Origin: Chloroflexota bacterium | GTDB lineage: Bacteria; Chloroflexota; Limnocylindria; P2-11E | Length of the DNA stretch: 7,085 nucleotides | Direction of reading: 5' to 3' | Assembly (NCBI GenBank): GCA_025350745.1 | Contig: JANXXG010000222.1 | Location: forward strand, 1 to 7,085 | Shown: positions 1 to 5,568 of the stretch, piece after piece | Layout of the letters: each line of letters opens with the position of its first letter | How positions within the stretch are numbered: position 1 is the stretch's first letter | Made by a program: the position numbers and the translations under genes | The notes under the pieces: generated by a model | Told to the model about the DNA's origin: nothing | Seen by the model: only the letters and a program-made list of their open reading frames with translations | Databases searched by the model: none

Positions 1-2
1 TG

Positions 3-1106
3 AACGACCCGTCCCCGACGGTGACGAAGCCGCAGTTCACGGGGAGCCCGGCCTCCGACTTCGCGAAGTTCGCAGGGACGCTGAACGACGTGATGGCGGC
101 GAACCCGAAAGAGGACCCGAAGCTCATCGAGCAGCAGGCCACCGACGGGATGGCCCGGTCGATGAACGAGTGCCACACCTATTACCTGGACCCTGCTCGC
201 GCGAAGGGCTTCAACGCGCCACCAGCGGAGTACTCGGGGATCGGTGCGACCATCACGTCGCCCGGGCCGAACGAGCTCGTCGAGGTCGCCCAGGTCTTTC
301 CGAACAGCCCGGCCGAGAAGGCGGGGGTGAAGAAGGGCGACAAGATCAAGCAGGTCCAGGGCGAGGACATGCTTGGACGGACCTCCGAAGAGGTCGCGAA
401 CAAGATCAAGGGCCCCGAGGGTACCGTCGTCAACATCATCATGGTCCGCAATGGGGCCGAGGTGCCGTTCGCGATCACGCGCGGCAAGGTCACTCCGCCG
501 CGAGTGATCGATCAGATCGATGAGGGCAACGTCGGGTACATCTACGTCTCCCAGCTCAACGGCGACGTCTCGGCGCAGGTCACGGCGGCCGTCAAACGGC
601 AGAACGCTGCCGGCGTCATCGGGCGGGTGCTGGACCTGCGCGATGATCCGGGCGGCGACCTGTCCGCGGCCGTGGACATCGCGAGCATCTTCGTCAAGAA
701 CGCGACCCTCGTGTACCAGATCGGCCGCGACGGGAACCGCCAGCCGCTACGCACGAACGACCGCTTCTACGTCGACGCGCCCAAGCCGCTCGTGGTGTTG
801 GTGAACAAGAATTCCGCGTCCGGCGCCGAGATCATCTCGGCCGGCGTCCGCGCGAACGGCGTCGGGACGGTCATGGGCGAGCGGACCGCCGGCTGCGTCG
901 GCATCGGCCAGCCGCGTACGTTGCCGGACGGCGGCCTCCTCCTGGTGACGATCGCGCGCATGGAGGACGCGAAGACCGGCGAGTCGCTCAACGGTCCAGG
1001 CAAGGGCGTCGTGCCGGACAAGCTGGTCGCGGCGGATCCGCAGAGCGGCGGGGACAGTCAGCGCGCGGCGGCGGAAGCGTTCATCAAGAGCGGCGGGAAG
1101 AGCTAG
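3..1106 (+). CDS. S41 family C-terminal processing peptidase (CtpA-like), 5'-partial, catalytic Lys missing
   Basis: This is a PDZ-containing tail-specific protease of family S41, which normally cleaves protein C-termini outside the cytoplasmic membrane. The frame is open to the window edge, so the true start and any signal peptide are probably upstream; a GTG at 21 is the first start codon seen. Numbering from that GTG, residues 11-60 form the helical N-terminal region, ending in a 'GMARSMNECHTYYLDP' segment like the GM..LDxHS.YL motif of CtpA proteins. Residues about 71-155 are a PDZ domain with 'SPAEKAGVKKGDKI'. Residues 170-340 are the peptidase core: 'LDLRDDPGG' (205-212), then 'NSASGAEI' with the expected nucleophile S267, and a C-terminal 'GVVPDKLV'. 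The general-base Lys expected 25 residues after the Ser is Cys292 ('GERTAGCVGIGQ'), and no Lys lies nearby. The protein may be an S41 variant with a different catalytic arrangement, or inactive. Its stop overlaps that of the convergent transporter gene. The family call is firm; activity and substrate are unknown. Confidence 0.93.
   Translation, partial: NDPSPTVTKPQFTGSPASDFAKFAGTLNDVMAANPKEDPKLIEQQATDGMARSMNECHTYYLDPARAKGFNAPPAEYSGIGATITSPGPNELVEVAQVFPNSPAEKAGVKKGDKIKQVQGEDMLGRTSEEVANKIKGPEGTVVNIIMVRNGAEVPFAITRGKVTPPRVIDQIDEGNVGYIYVSQLNGDVSAQVTAAVKRQNAAGVIGRVLDLRDDPGGDLSAAVDIASIFVKNATLVYQIGRDGNRQPLRTNDRFYVDAPKPLVVLVNKNSASGAEIISAGVRANGVGTVMGERTAGCVGIGQPRTLPDGGLLLVTIARMEDAKTGESLNGPGKGVVPDKLVAADPQSGGDSQRAAAEAFIKSGGKS
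1103..1106. other. Palindromic CTAG serving as stop codon for convergent S41 and EamA genes
   Basis: The plus-strand TAG at 1104-1106 ends the S41 gene and the minus-strand TAG at 1105-1103 ends the transporter gene. The two genes therefore overlap tail-to-tail by four bases with no intergenic terminator. The surrounding 11 bases GAAGAGCTAGG (1097-1107) recur exactly at the other convergent pair. Confidence 0.9.
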
Positions 1107-1966
1107 GAGCCGGCGAGCCCCAACGCGACCAGCCCTCCGAGCAACACCACGATCCCGACGTATTGATTCGGCGCGAGCCGCTCACCCTGCACCGTGAACG
1201 CCAGCAACGCCGGGATGATCGGATAGACGCCGCTCCCGGTCGCCACGATCGATGCGAACCCTGCCTGGACCCCGAGCACATAGAGAACGTTCGCGAGCGT
1301 GTCGAAGAGGCCGGTCGCAAGGACGATGCCCACCATACTGACGTCGAGAGTGCCCGGTGACCGGCGACGGATGATGGCAAGGAGCAGCAGGCTGAATGGG
1401 ACGCTGATCATTCGCTGCATCAGGATCATCGCGAGACCATCGTGGGTGCGCGTCGCGTATGCCATGAGCGCCGCCCAACCGCCGAACCCCAGCATCGCCA
1501 GAAGCGCAAGCCACACCCCCGGCTTGGGTCGGCTTAGGACCGACGCCAGCGTGCGACCATCCGTGCCGGTCATGAGGATGCCGAAGGTCGTGATGGCGAT
1601 GCCGACCAGCTGTCCGCTGGTGAGACGTTCTCCGAGAAAGATCACCACAAGGATCACAGTCACCGCGATGTACGCGCCGCCGATCGGGCTCACGATCGCT
1701 ATCGGTCCGACCGCGAGCGCTTTGTAGAACAGGAGCAGGCCGGCCAGGCCGAGGATGGCCAACGCCAACGCGAGCGGGACCTGCTCCATGGACAGAGCCG
1801 GCCAGCGTCCGAGGGCGGCGAGCGCGGTCGCGTACATGACCGTGCCGGTCACCTGCATCCCGAGCATCGCCCAGAACACGCCGAGCCGGCGCGTCGAAAG
1901 TGCGCCCGCGTAGTCGGCGAGACCCCAGCCGATCGCGGCGCCGACGCCGTAGAGGAGCGGGGTCAG
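1103..1966 (-). CDS. EamA/DMT-superfamily transporter, probable CTG start coupled to upstream peptidase gene
   Basis: This is an integral inner-membrane protein of the drug/metabolite transporter superfamily; the substrate cannot be told from sequence. It has the family's two-fold repeat of hydrophobic helices. Each half ends in a matching 'GERL' segment ('VIFLGERLTSGQLVGI' and 'FTVQGERLAPNQYVGI') followed by a final helix, and roughly ten membrane segments are expected. The first canonical start is GTG at 1879, giving 258 residues. Upstream of it the frame stays open and reads 'LLYGVGAAIGWGLADYAG', the typical first helix of EamA proteins, with no ATG, GTG or TTG available. The most likely start is CTG at 1966-1964, which overlaps the peptidase TGA (CTGA). 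It gives about 287 residues, the usual family length. No Shine-Dalgarno site is seen there, so translational coupling is inferred. The gene is co-transcribed with the M24 peptidase, which could mean peptide or amino-acid related export, but that is only context. The stop shares CTAG with the S41 gene. The family is certain; the start is inferred. Confidence 0.88.
   Translation of the reverse strand: MTPLLYGVGAAIGWGLADYAGALSTRRLGVFWAMLGMQVTGTVMYATALAALGRWPALSMEQVPLALALAILGLAGLLLFYKALAVGPIAIVSPIGGAYIAVTVILVVIFLGERLTSGQLVGIAITTFGILMTGTDGRTLASVLSRPKPGVWLALLAMLGFGGWAALMAYATRTHDGLAMILMQRMISVPFSLLLLAIIRRRSPGTLDVSMVGIVLATGLFDTLANVLYVLGVQAGFASIVATGSGVYPIIPALLAFTVQGERLAPNQYVGIVVLLGGLVALGLAGS
1963..1966 (-). 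other. CTGA stop/start overlap between M24 peptidase and EamA genes
   Basis: On the minus strand TGA (1965-1963) ends the peptidase frame. The CTG at 1966-1964 is the last possible start-like codon before the conserved first helix of the transporter. The arrangement mirrors the GTGA junction of the glpD-glpK pair, and suggests ribosome re-initiation. Confidence 0.45.
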
Positions 1967-3135
1967 ATGACGAGCTGGCGCGGTGCGCGCGTCAGGTTCC
2001 GCGAGCCGTCGGCGGTGAACACGAGCATGTCCTCGAGCCGGATCCCACCGATGTCGGGGTCATAGAGCCCGGGCTCGACGGTCACGACGTCGCCGACCAT
2101 GAGCGGCGTCGTCCCGCCGCGGCCTACCGAGGGCGCCTCGTGGATCTCGAGCCCGACCCCATGTCCGGTCCCGTGGATGAAGCCCCGGGTGACCGGATCC
2201 TCTGGATGGTGCTTCTGCCCCTCGCGAAGCGTGTCATAGCCCGCCGCGAAGATGACGTCCTCCACGAGCTCATGCACCTCGCGGCCGGTGATGCCCGGTC
2301 GCAACGCCTCGATCCCGGCGTCCTGCGCGCGCTTCACGACCTCGTACATCTGGACGAGCTTCGGCGATGGAGCACCCTTGCTCACCGTGCGGGTCATATC
2401 GGCGTAGTAGCGGGTCTCCTTGTGCTGGGGAAAGATGTCCATGACCACCGGCTCGCCCGCATGGAGCGGACCGCTGCCGATCATGTGCGGGTCCGCGGCC
2501 TGGGTCCCCGGCGCGATGATCGTCGACTCGGCGACACAGCCTCGCTCGAGGAGCGCCCCCTCGACGACCGCCCGCACGCGTTCGGCGGTCAGTGGCGCAC
2601 CGTCGAGCTCGAGCGTTCCGTCGGAGCGCGCGCGTGACCGGGTGATCGCGTCGACGCCGAGCTGCCACGCCTGCTCGGTCGCACGCTGGGTCGCCTCGAG
2701 CGCGACGACCTCATCGTCACGCTTGGTCCGGCGCCGAGCCTCGAGGCCCTCGGCGACGGTGATCTCGATGCCTTTCGCGCGTAGCAGATCAGCGAGCGCG
2801 AGTGGAAAGAGCTGGGGCACCCGCACCTGACGGGCGCCATGCGCCGCGAGGAACCGCTCGATGAGCGTCGCCGTCGCCTCGGTGATCGGGTTCATCGCGG
2901 CGCGGAGCTCGCGCGAGCCGTAGGCGTCGACGTTCTCGATCTGCGTCGCGCGCGACTGCTTTCGCGCCCGGCCCTCCTCGAGCGAGTTCGTGAGGAGGAC
3001 GAGCTCCCCGGGGCGCTCGAGCACGACGAGGGGATCTGGCGCCAAGAACCGGGTGACGTGATAGATGTCCGGGAACCGGTACGAGTCGCCAAAGAAGAGC
3101 AGTGGCTTCCCGCTGTTGACGTCGCCTGTCGGCAT
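1963..3135 (-). CDS. M24 family metallopeptidase (Xaa-Pro aminopeptidase/dipeptidase type)
   Basis: This 390-residue protein has the layout of cytoplasmic proline-specific peptidases (PepP/PepQ group): a creatinase-type N-terminal domain (about 1-130) and a pita-bread catalytic domain (about 145-385). The five metal ligands are all visible: D233 ('VVMDIFPQ'), D246 ('YYADMTRTV'), H325 ('HGTGHGVGLEIHE'), E354 ('VTVEPGLY') and E368 ('IRLEDMLV'). H321 and H332 match other conserved active-site histidines. Such enzymes bind two Mn, Co or Zn ions and remove residues next to proline. The spacing between the first two Asp ligands is 13 residues rather than the 11 of E. coli PepP, because of an 'IFPQHKETRYY' loop. 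This suggests a distinct M24 subgroup, and the exact substrate is open. The ATG at 3135 is supported by a GGGGAGGG ribosome binding site five bases upstream. The downstream transporter frame overlaps its stop, so the two form an operon. The N-terminus has no signal peptide. Confidence 0.93.
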   Translation of the reverse strand: MPTGDVNSGKPLLFFGDSYRFPDIYHVTRFLAPDPLVVLERPGELVLLTNSLEEGRARKQSRATQIENVDAYGSRELRAAMNPITEATATLIERFLAAHGARQVRVPQLFPLALADLLRAKGIEITVAEGLEARRRTKRDDEVVALEATQRATEQAWQLGVDAITRSRARSDGTLELDGAPLTAERVRAVVEGALLERGCVAESTIIAPGTQAADPHMIGSGPLHAGEPVVMDIFPQHKETRYYADMTRTVSKGAPSPKLVQMYEVVKRAQDAGIEALRPGITGREVHELVEDVIFAAGYDTLREGQKHHPEDPVTRGFIHGTGHGVGLEIHEAPSVGRGGTTPLMVGDVVTVEPGLYDPDIGGIRLEDMLVFTADGSRNLTRAPRQLVI

Positions 3136-3139
3136 CGAG

Positions 3140-3147
3140 CCCTCCCC
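3140..3147 (-). promoter_or_regulatory. Ribosome binding site of the M24 peptidase gene
   Basis: On the minus strand this reads GGGGAGGG. It contains the Shine-Dalgarno core GGAGG and ends just before a five-base gap to the ATG at 3135-3133. It is the only clear Shine-Dalgarno site at a gene start in the window, and it supports that ATG as the start. Confidence 0.7.
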
Positions 3148-3162
3148 GCACGCTGTCAGAAA

Positions 3163-3168
3163 ACGCTA
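3163..3168 (-). promoter_or_regulatory. Possible -10 element for the M24 peptidase-transporter operon
   Basis: The minus strand reads TAGCGT, fitting the TANNNT form of a sigma-70 -10 box. It would place transcription start near 3156 and leave a leader of about 20 bases holding the ribosome binding site at 3147-3140. No convincing -35 hexamer is seen 16 to 18 bases upstream, so the call rests on position and a weak motif only. Confidence 0.25.
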
Positions 3169-3253
3169 CAGCAGAGTTCGCTCGTCCGGGCTACCTCGCT
3201 CCCTCGCGCAGGTGTGTGCGGGCGGCACGGCTGGACATAGCGTTCCGGTCACG

Positions 3254-3427
3254 ATGGATGACGAGATCCTCCGCGTCCTGGTAGAGCTCCTCCGGCATCA
3301 CGACGCGTACTGCCGGCTCAAGACGGACGGGAGGCCCTGCGGCCACCCCGACACAACTGACGTGCGGGCGCTCGCCGTCGTGCGGGCCCGCGCTGAGCTT
3401 GCCGCGGTCGCCCGCCCGACCCGCTGA
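3254..3427 (+). CDS. Small hypothetical protein (57 aa) with Cys/His-rich middle
   Basis: I do not recognise a family. The ORF runs from ATG at 3254 to TGA at 3425-3427. By my count 50 of 57 codons end in G or C, matching the coding style of the neighbours and favouring a real gene. An amphipathic acidic start (residues 2-14, 'DDEILRVLVELLR') is followed by H15, H16, C20, C29 and H31 ('YCRLKTDGRPCGH'). An Ala/Arg/Val-rich second helix (37-53) completes it. The Cys and His residues could bind a metal ion, but this is inference and no standard zinc-finger spacing is present. No Shine-Dalgarno site precedes the ATG; an in-frame GTG at 3212 is an alternative start that would add 14 residues. It ends 33 bases before the GDPD gene on the same strand and could share its transcript. 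An antisense frame covers the same DNA but shows no family features. Confidence 0.5.
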   Translation: MDDEILRVLVELLRHHDAYCRLKTDGRPCGHPDTTDVRALAVVRARAELAAVARPTR

Positions 3428-3446
3428 GCGGCCACCGCGGCCCACG

Positions 3447-3452
3447 TACGAT
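3447..3452 (+). promoter_or_regulatory. Possible -10 element giving a leaderless GDPD transcript
   Basis: TACGAT matches the TANNNT -10 pattern and ends eight bases before the ATG at 3461. Transcription would begin at or next to the A of that start codon. The GDPD gene has no Shine-Dalgarno sequence (the preceding bases are GCGACCTG), which agrees with a leaderless message of the kind common in several high-GC lineages. No good -35 element is seen. Confidence 0.35.
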
Positions 3453-3460
3453 GCGACCTG

Positions 3461-4084
3461 ATGCGGCGGATCGGGCACCGCGGGGCGATGGGTCACGCGC
3501 CGGAGAACACCATCGAGTCGTTCGAGAAGGCGATCGCGCTCGGCTGCGATGAGATCGAGACCGACGTGTGGCTCGCGGGCGACACCGCGCTGGTGATCTC
3601 ACACGATCCCCCGCCCTCAGGGGCAACGCTCCTCTCGTTGGACGAGGTGTTGGATCTTTGCCGCGGGCGAGTCGGCGTCAACGTTGAGCTCAAGTGCGAG
3701 CACGACGAGACGCGCGCTCGACGGACCGGCGCGGTCGCCGCGGCGCGCATCGCCGCGCGCGGTGAGACCGACGTCTACGTGTCGAGCTTCTGGTGGTCAG
3801 CGCTGGCGGGCGCGCGCGAGGCGGCGCCCGGGATACGGCGCGCGTTCGCGTTCAACGATTCCCCGGATCCTCATGCGCTCGTGACGAGCGCGCGGGCGCT
3901 TGGGCTCTGGGCGCTGCATCCGAACCGCGCGTACGTCACGCCGGAGCTCGTCGCCGCCGCACATGGCGCGTCGCTGAAAGTGAATGTGTGGACGGTGAAC
4001 GAGCCAGCTGAGATCGCCGCGTTCGCGGCGCTCGGCGTCGACGGGATCATGTCGAATTGGCCGGAACGGGTGCCGAAGAGCTAG
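3461..4084 (+). CDS. Glycerophosphodiester phosphodiesterase (GDPD family), compact form
   Basis: GDPD enzymes hydrolyse glycerophosphodiesters, from deacylated phospholipids, to glycerol 3-phosphate and an alcohol, using a TIM-barrel and a divalent metal. This protein has 207 residues. It opens directly with the signature 'RIGHRG' (catalytic H6, R7), then 'APENT' (13-17), metal ligands E33 and D35 in 'EIETDVWL', and catalytic H48 in 'ISHDP'. 'NVELK' (74-78) carries E76, and the C-terminal 'VNVWTVNEPAEI' and 'GVDGIMSNWPERV' are typical of the last barrel strands. It is shorter than usual (about 240 or more) because the loop between HDP and the 'LDEVLDL' segment is only about nine residues and lacks the normal 'DRTTNGTG' stretch. 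No signal peptide is present, so it should act in the cytoplasm. Its neighbours GlpK and GlpD can use its product. It converges on glpK with overlapping stop codons. The family is secure; the substrate is inferred. Confidence 0.93.
   Translation: MRRIGHRGAMGHAPENTIESFEKAIALGCDEIETDVWLAGDTALVISHDPPPSGATLLSLDEVLDLCRGRVGVNVELKCEHDETRARRTGAVAAARIAARGETDVYVSSFWWSALAGAREAAPGIRRAFAFNDSPDPHALVTSARALGLWALHPNRAYVTPELVAAAHGASLKVNVWTVNEPAEIAAFAALGVDGIMSNWPERVPKS
4081..4084. other. Palindromic CTAG serving as stop codon for convergent GDPD and glpK genes
   Basis: TAG on the plus strand at 4082-4084 ends the GDPD gene, and TAG on the minus strand at 4083-4081 ends glpK, a four-base tail-to-tail overlap. 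The context GAAGAGCTAGG (4075-4085) is identical to that at 1097-1107. No hairpin terminator is seen on either side. Confidence 0.9.
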
Positions 4085-5568
4085 GGGCGGGCCCAATCGC
4101 GCGCGCGATCGACCGCGCGCAGCCATCCCGCGTAGCGGCGGTCTCGCTCGGCCCAGGTCATCTTCGGCTCGTAGCGGGTCGCGACCGCGCGCGTCGCGGC
4201 GACCGCGTCGCTGTTCGGCCACACGCCGACGCCGAGACCGGCGAGGAACGCGGCACCGAGCGACGTCGTCTCGCGGATGGCGGCGACCTCGACCGGGATC
4301 CCCAGCACATCCGCCTGCAGCTGCATGAGATACGCGTTCGCGGTGCCACCGCCGTCGGCGCGCAGCACCGTGATGGGCCGCCCCGCGGCACGCATCGCCT
4401 CCACGAGGTCCCGGCTTTGGTACGCGATGCTCTCGAGTGTCGCGCGCGCCAGATGCGCGCGGGTCGTGCCGCGCTCGATGCCGATGAGGAGCCCTCGGGC
4501 ACGCGGATCCCAGTGCGGCGCGCCAAGACCGGTGAACGCCGGCACAAGATAGAGCCCGTCGTCGCTCGGGACGGACCGGGCCAGGGCCTCGGTCTCGGCC
4601 GCGTCGGTGATGATGCCGAGACCGTCGCGCAGCCATTGGACCGCTGCCCCGGTCACGAAGGCGCTGCCCTCGAGCGCGTACCGGGGACCGTCGCCGATAT
4701 CCCACGCGATCGTCCCGATGAGCCCACCATCGGGCTTCGGAGCGGTCGTCCCGCTGTTCGCCAGGAGGAAGCACCCGGTGCCATAGGTGTTCTTCGCCTC
4801 ACCTTCCGCGAAGCACGCCTGGCCGAACAGCGCGGCCTGTTGATCGCCTGCCAGACCCGCGATCGGGACCGCCGCGCCGAAGTGCTGCGCATCGGTGCTG
4901 CCGACGACGCCGCTGTTCAGCACCAGTGACGGCAACATCGCTCGCGGCAACCGGAGTGCCGCGAGCAGCTCGTCATCCCACGCGCGCCGGTGGATGTCGA
5001 AGATCATCGTGCGCGACGCGTTCGACACATCGGTCACATGGATACGACCGCCGGTGAGCTTCCAGACGAGCCAGGTCTCGATCGTCCCGCAGAGCAGCTC
5101 TCCCGCCTCGGCCCGGACCTGCGCTCCGTCGACCTGGTCAAGGATCCAGCGGATCTTCGGCCCGGAGAAGTACGCGTCGATCACGAGCCCCGTGCGCTCG
5201 CGGACGAGCGGTGCCAATCCCTCCGCACGCAGCCGGTCGCAGATCGCCGCGCTCGCGCGGCTCTGCCAAACGACGGCCCGATGGATCGGCACCCCGGTGA
5301 CGCGGTCCCAGACCACCACCGTTTCGCGCTGGTTCGTGATGCCGATCGCCGCCAGCCCCGCACCGACGATGCCGGCGCCCGCCAGGGCCTCGCGGCCGAC
5401 CGCGACCGTGGTGCGGAAGATCTGCTCCGCGTCGTGCTCGACGTGACCGGACGCGGGATAGTGCTGGTCGATCTCGCGGTCCGCGCTCCCGATGATCCTG
5501 CCGCGCTCGTCGAACACGAGTGCAGCCGACCCGGTGGTGCCCTGATCCAGCGCGAGGATCGCGCTCAC
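4081..5568 (-). CDS. glpK: Glycerol kinase
   Basis: GlpK phosphorylates glycerol with ATP to glycerol 3-phosphate in the cytoplasm. From the GTG at 5568 it has 495 residues, the normal length for this FGGY-family kinase. The N-terminal phosphate-binding loop is 'LDQGTTGSAALVFD' (7-20). Glycerol-binding residues match the E. coli pattern: R81-E82 ('NQRET'), Y133 ('DAYFSGPKIRW') and D242 ('GDQQAALFGQ'). 'VSNASRTMIFDI' (181-192) and 'GEAKNTYGTGCFLL' (256-269) are glycerol-kinase hallmarks, and the C-terminal FGGY signature is near 402-426. Small departures are 'GHVEHD' for the usual GWVEHD and 'WQSRAS' for WQxRRT. H229 ('QHFGAAVPIAG') lies close to, but one residue off, the phosphorylated His of Firmicute kinases, so PTS control is not supported. 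The GTG overlaps the glpD TGA by four bases (GTGA), implying translational coupling. A frame-open extension to 5646 adds a non-homologous N-terminus and is rejected. The stop shares CTAG with the GDPD gene. Confidence 0.97.
   Translation of the reverse strand: MSAILALDQGTTGSAALVFDERGRIIGSADREIDQHYPASGHVEHDAEQIFRTTVAVGREALAGAGIVGAGLAAIGITNQRETVVVWDRVTGVPIHRAVVWQSRASAAICDRLRAEGLAPLVRERTGLVIDAYFSGPKIRWILDQVDGAQVRAEAGELLCGTIETWLVWKLTGGRIHVTDVSNASRTMIFDIHRRAWDDELLAALRLPRAMLPSLVLNSGVVGSTDAQHFGAAVPIAGLAGDQQAALFGQACFAEGEAKNTYGTGCFLLANSGTTAPKPDGGLIGTIAWDIGDGPRYALEGSAFVTGAAVQWLRDGLGIITDAAETEALARSVPSDDGLYLVPAFTGLGAPHWDPRARGLLIGIERGTTRAHLARATLESIAYQSRDLVEAMRAAGRPITVLRADGGGTANAYLMQLQADVLGIPVEVAAIRETTSLGAAFLAGLGVGVWPNSDAVAATRAVATRYEPKMTWAERDRRYAGWLRAVDRARDWARP
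5565..5568 (-). other. GTGA stop/start overlap between glpD and glpK
   Basis: The glpD TGA stop (5567-5565) overlaps the glpK GTG start (5568-5566) by three bases within GTGA. There is no strong Shine-Dalgarno site upstream of the GTG, so glpK translation is probably coupled to glpD, keeping the two enzymes in balance. Confidence 0.85.

Larger units (their letters stand above)
3136..3253. other. Divergent intergenic region between the M24 operon and the plus-strand small ORF/GDPD genes
   Basis: This is the longest stretch without a convincing gene in the window, about 118 bases. It must contain the promoter for the minus-strand M24-EamA operon and possibly one for the plus-strand genes. Its left end is locally more AT-rich (around 3157-3178) than the coding DNA. 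A GCTGT...ACAGC inverted repeat with five-base arms separated by 11 bases lies at 3152-3172, overlapping the proposed M24 -10 element, and could be an operator, but arms this short arise easily by chance. On the plus strand TAGCGT at 3238-3243 lies ten bases before the small ORF ATG and is a weak -10 candidate. No terminator, tRNA or long repeat is seen. Confidence 0.6.

Noticed and set aside
21..23. GTG at 21 as the true start of the S41 gene
   Set aside because: The frame is open to the window edge, and secreted S41 proteases normally have a signal peptide or anchor, which is absent here. The gene is more likely cut by the window.
1900..2637. Plus-strand frame of 245 codons antisense to the M24 gene
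   Set aside because: It begins with an arginine/serine-rich low-complexity run and has no family features, while the minus strand encodes a complete metallopeptidase.
3191..3496. Minus-strand frame of 101 codons over the small ORF and the GDPD start
   Set aside because: It would overlap the conserved GDPD N-terminus and carries no family signature. The plus-strand small ORF has better codon bias and context.
3797..4774. Minus-strand frame of 325 codons spanning the end of glpK and the GDPD gene
   Set aside because: It is arginine-, alanine- and glycine-rich with no domain, and lies out of frame over two well-identified genes. Long false frames are expected in GC-rich DNA.
5250..5490. GlpK regulation by PTS His phosphorylation through H229
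   Set aside because: The His lies one position off the Firmicute site and the surrounding loop differs, so the match is probably coincidental.
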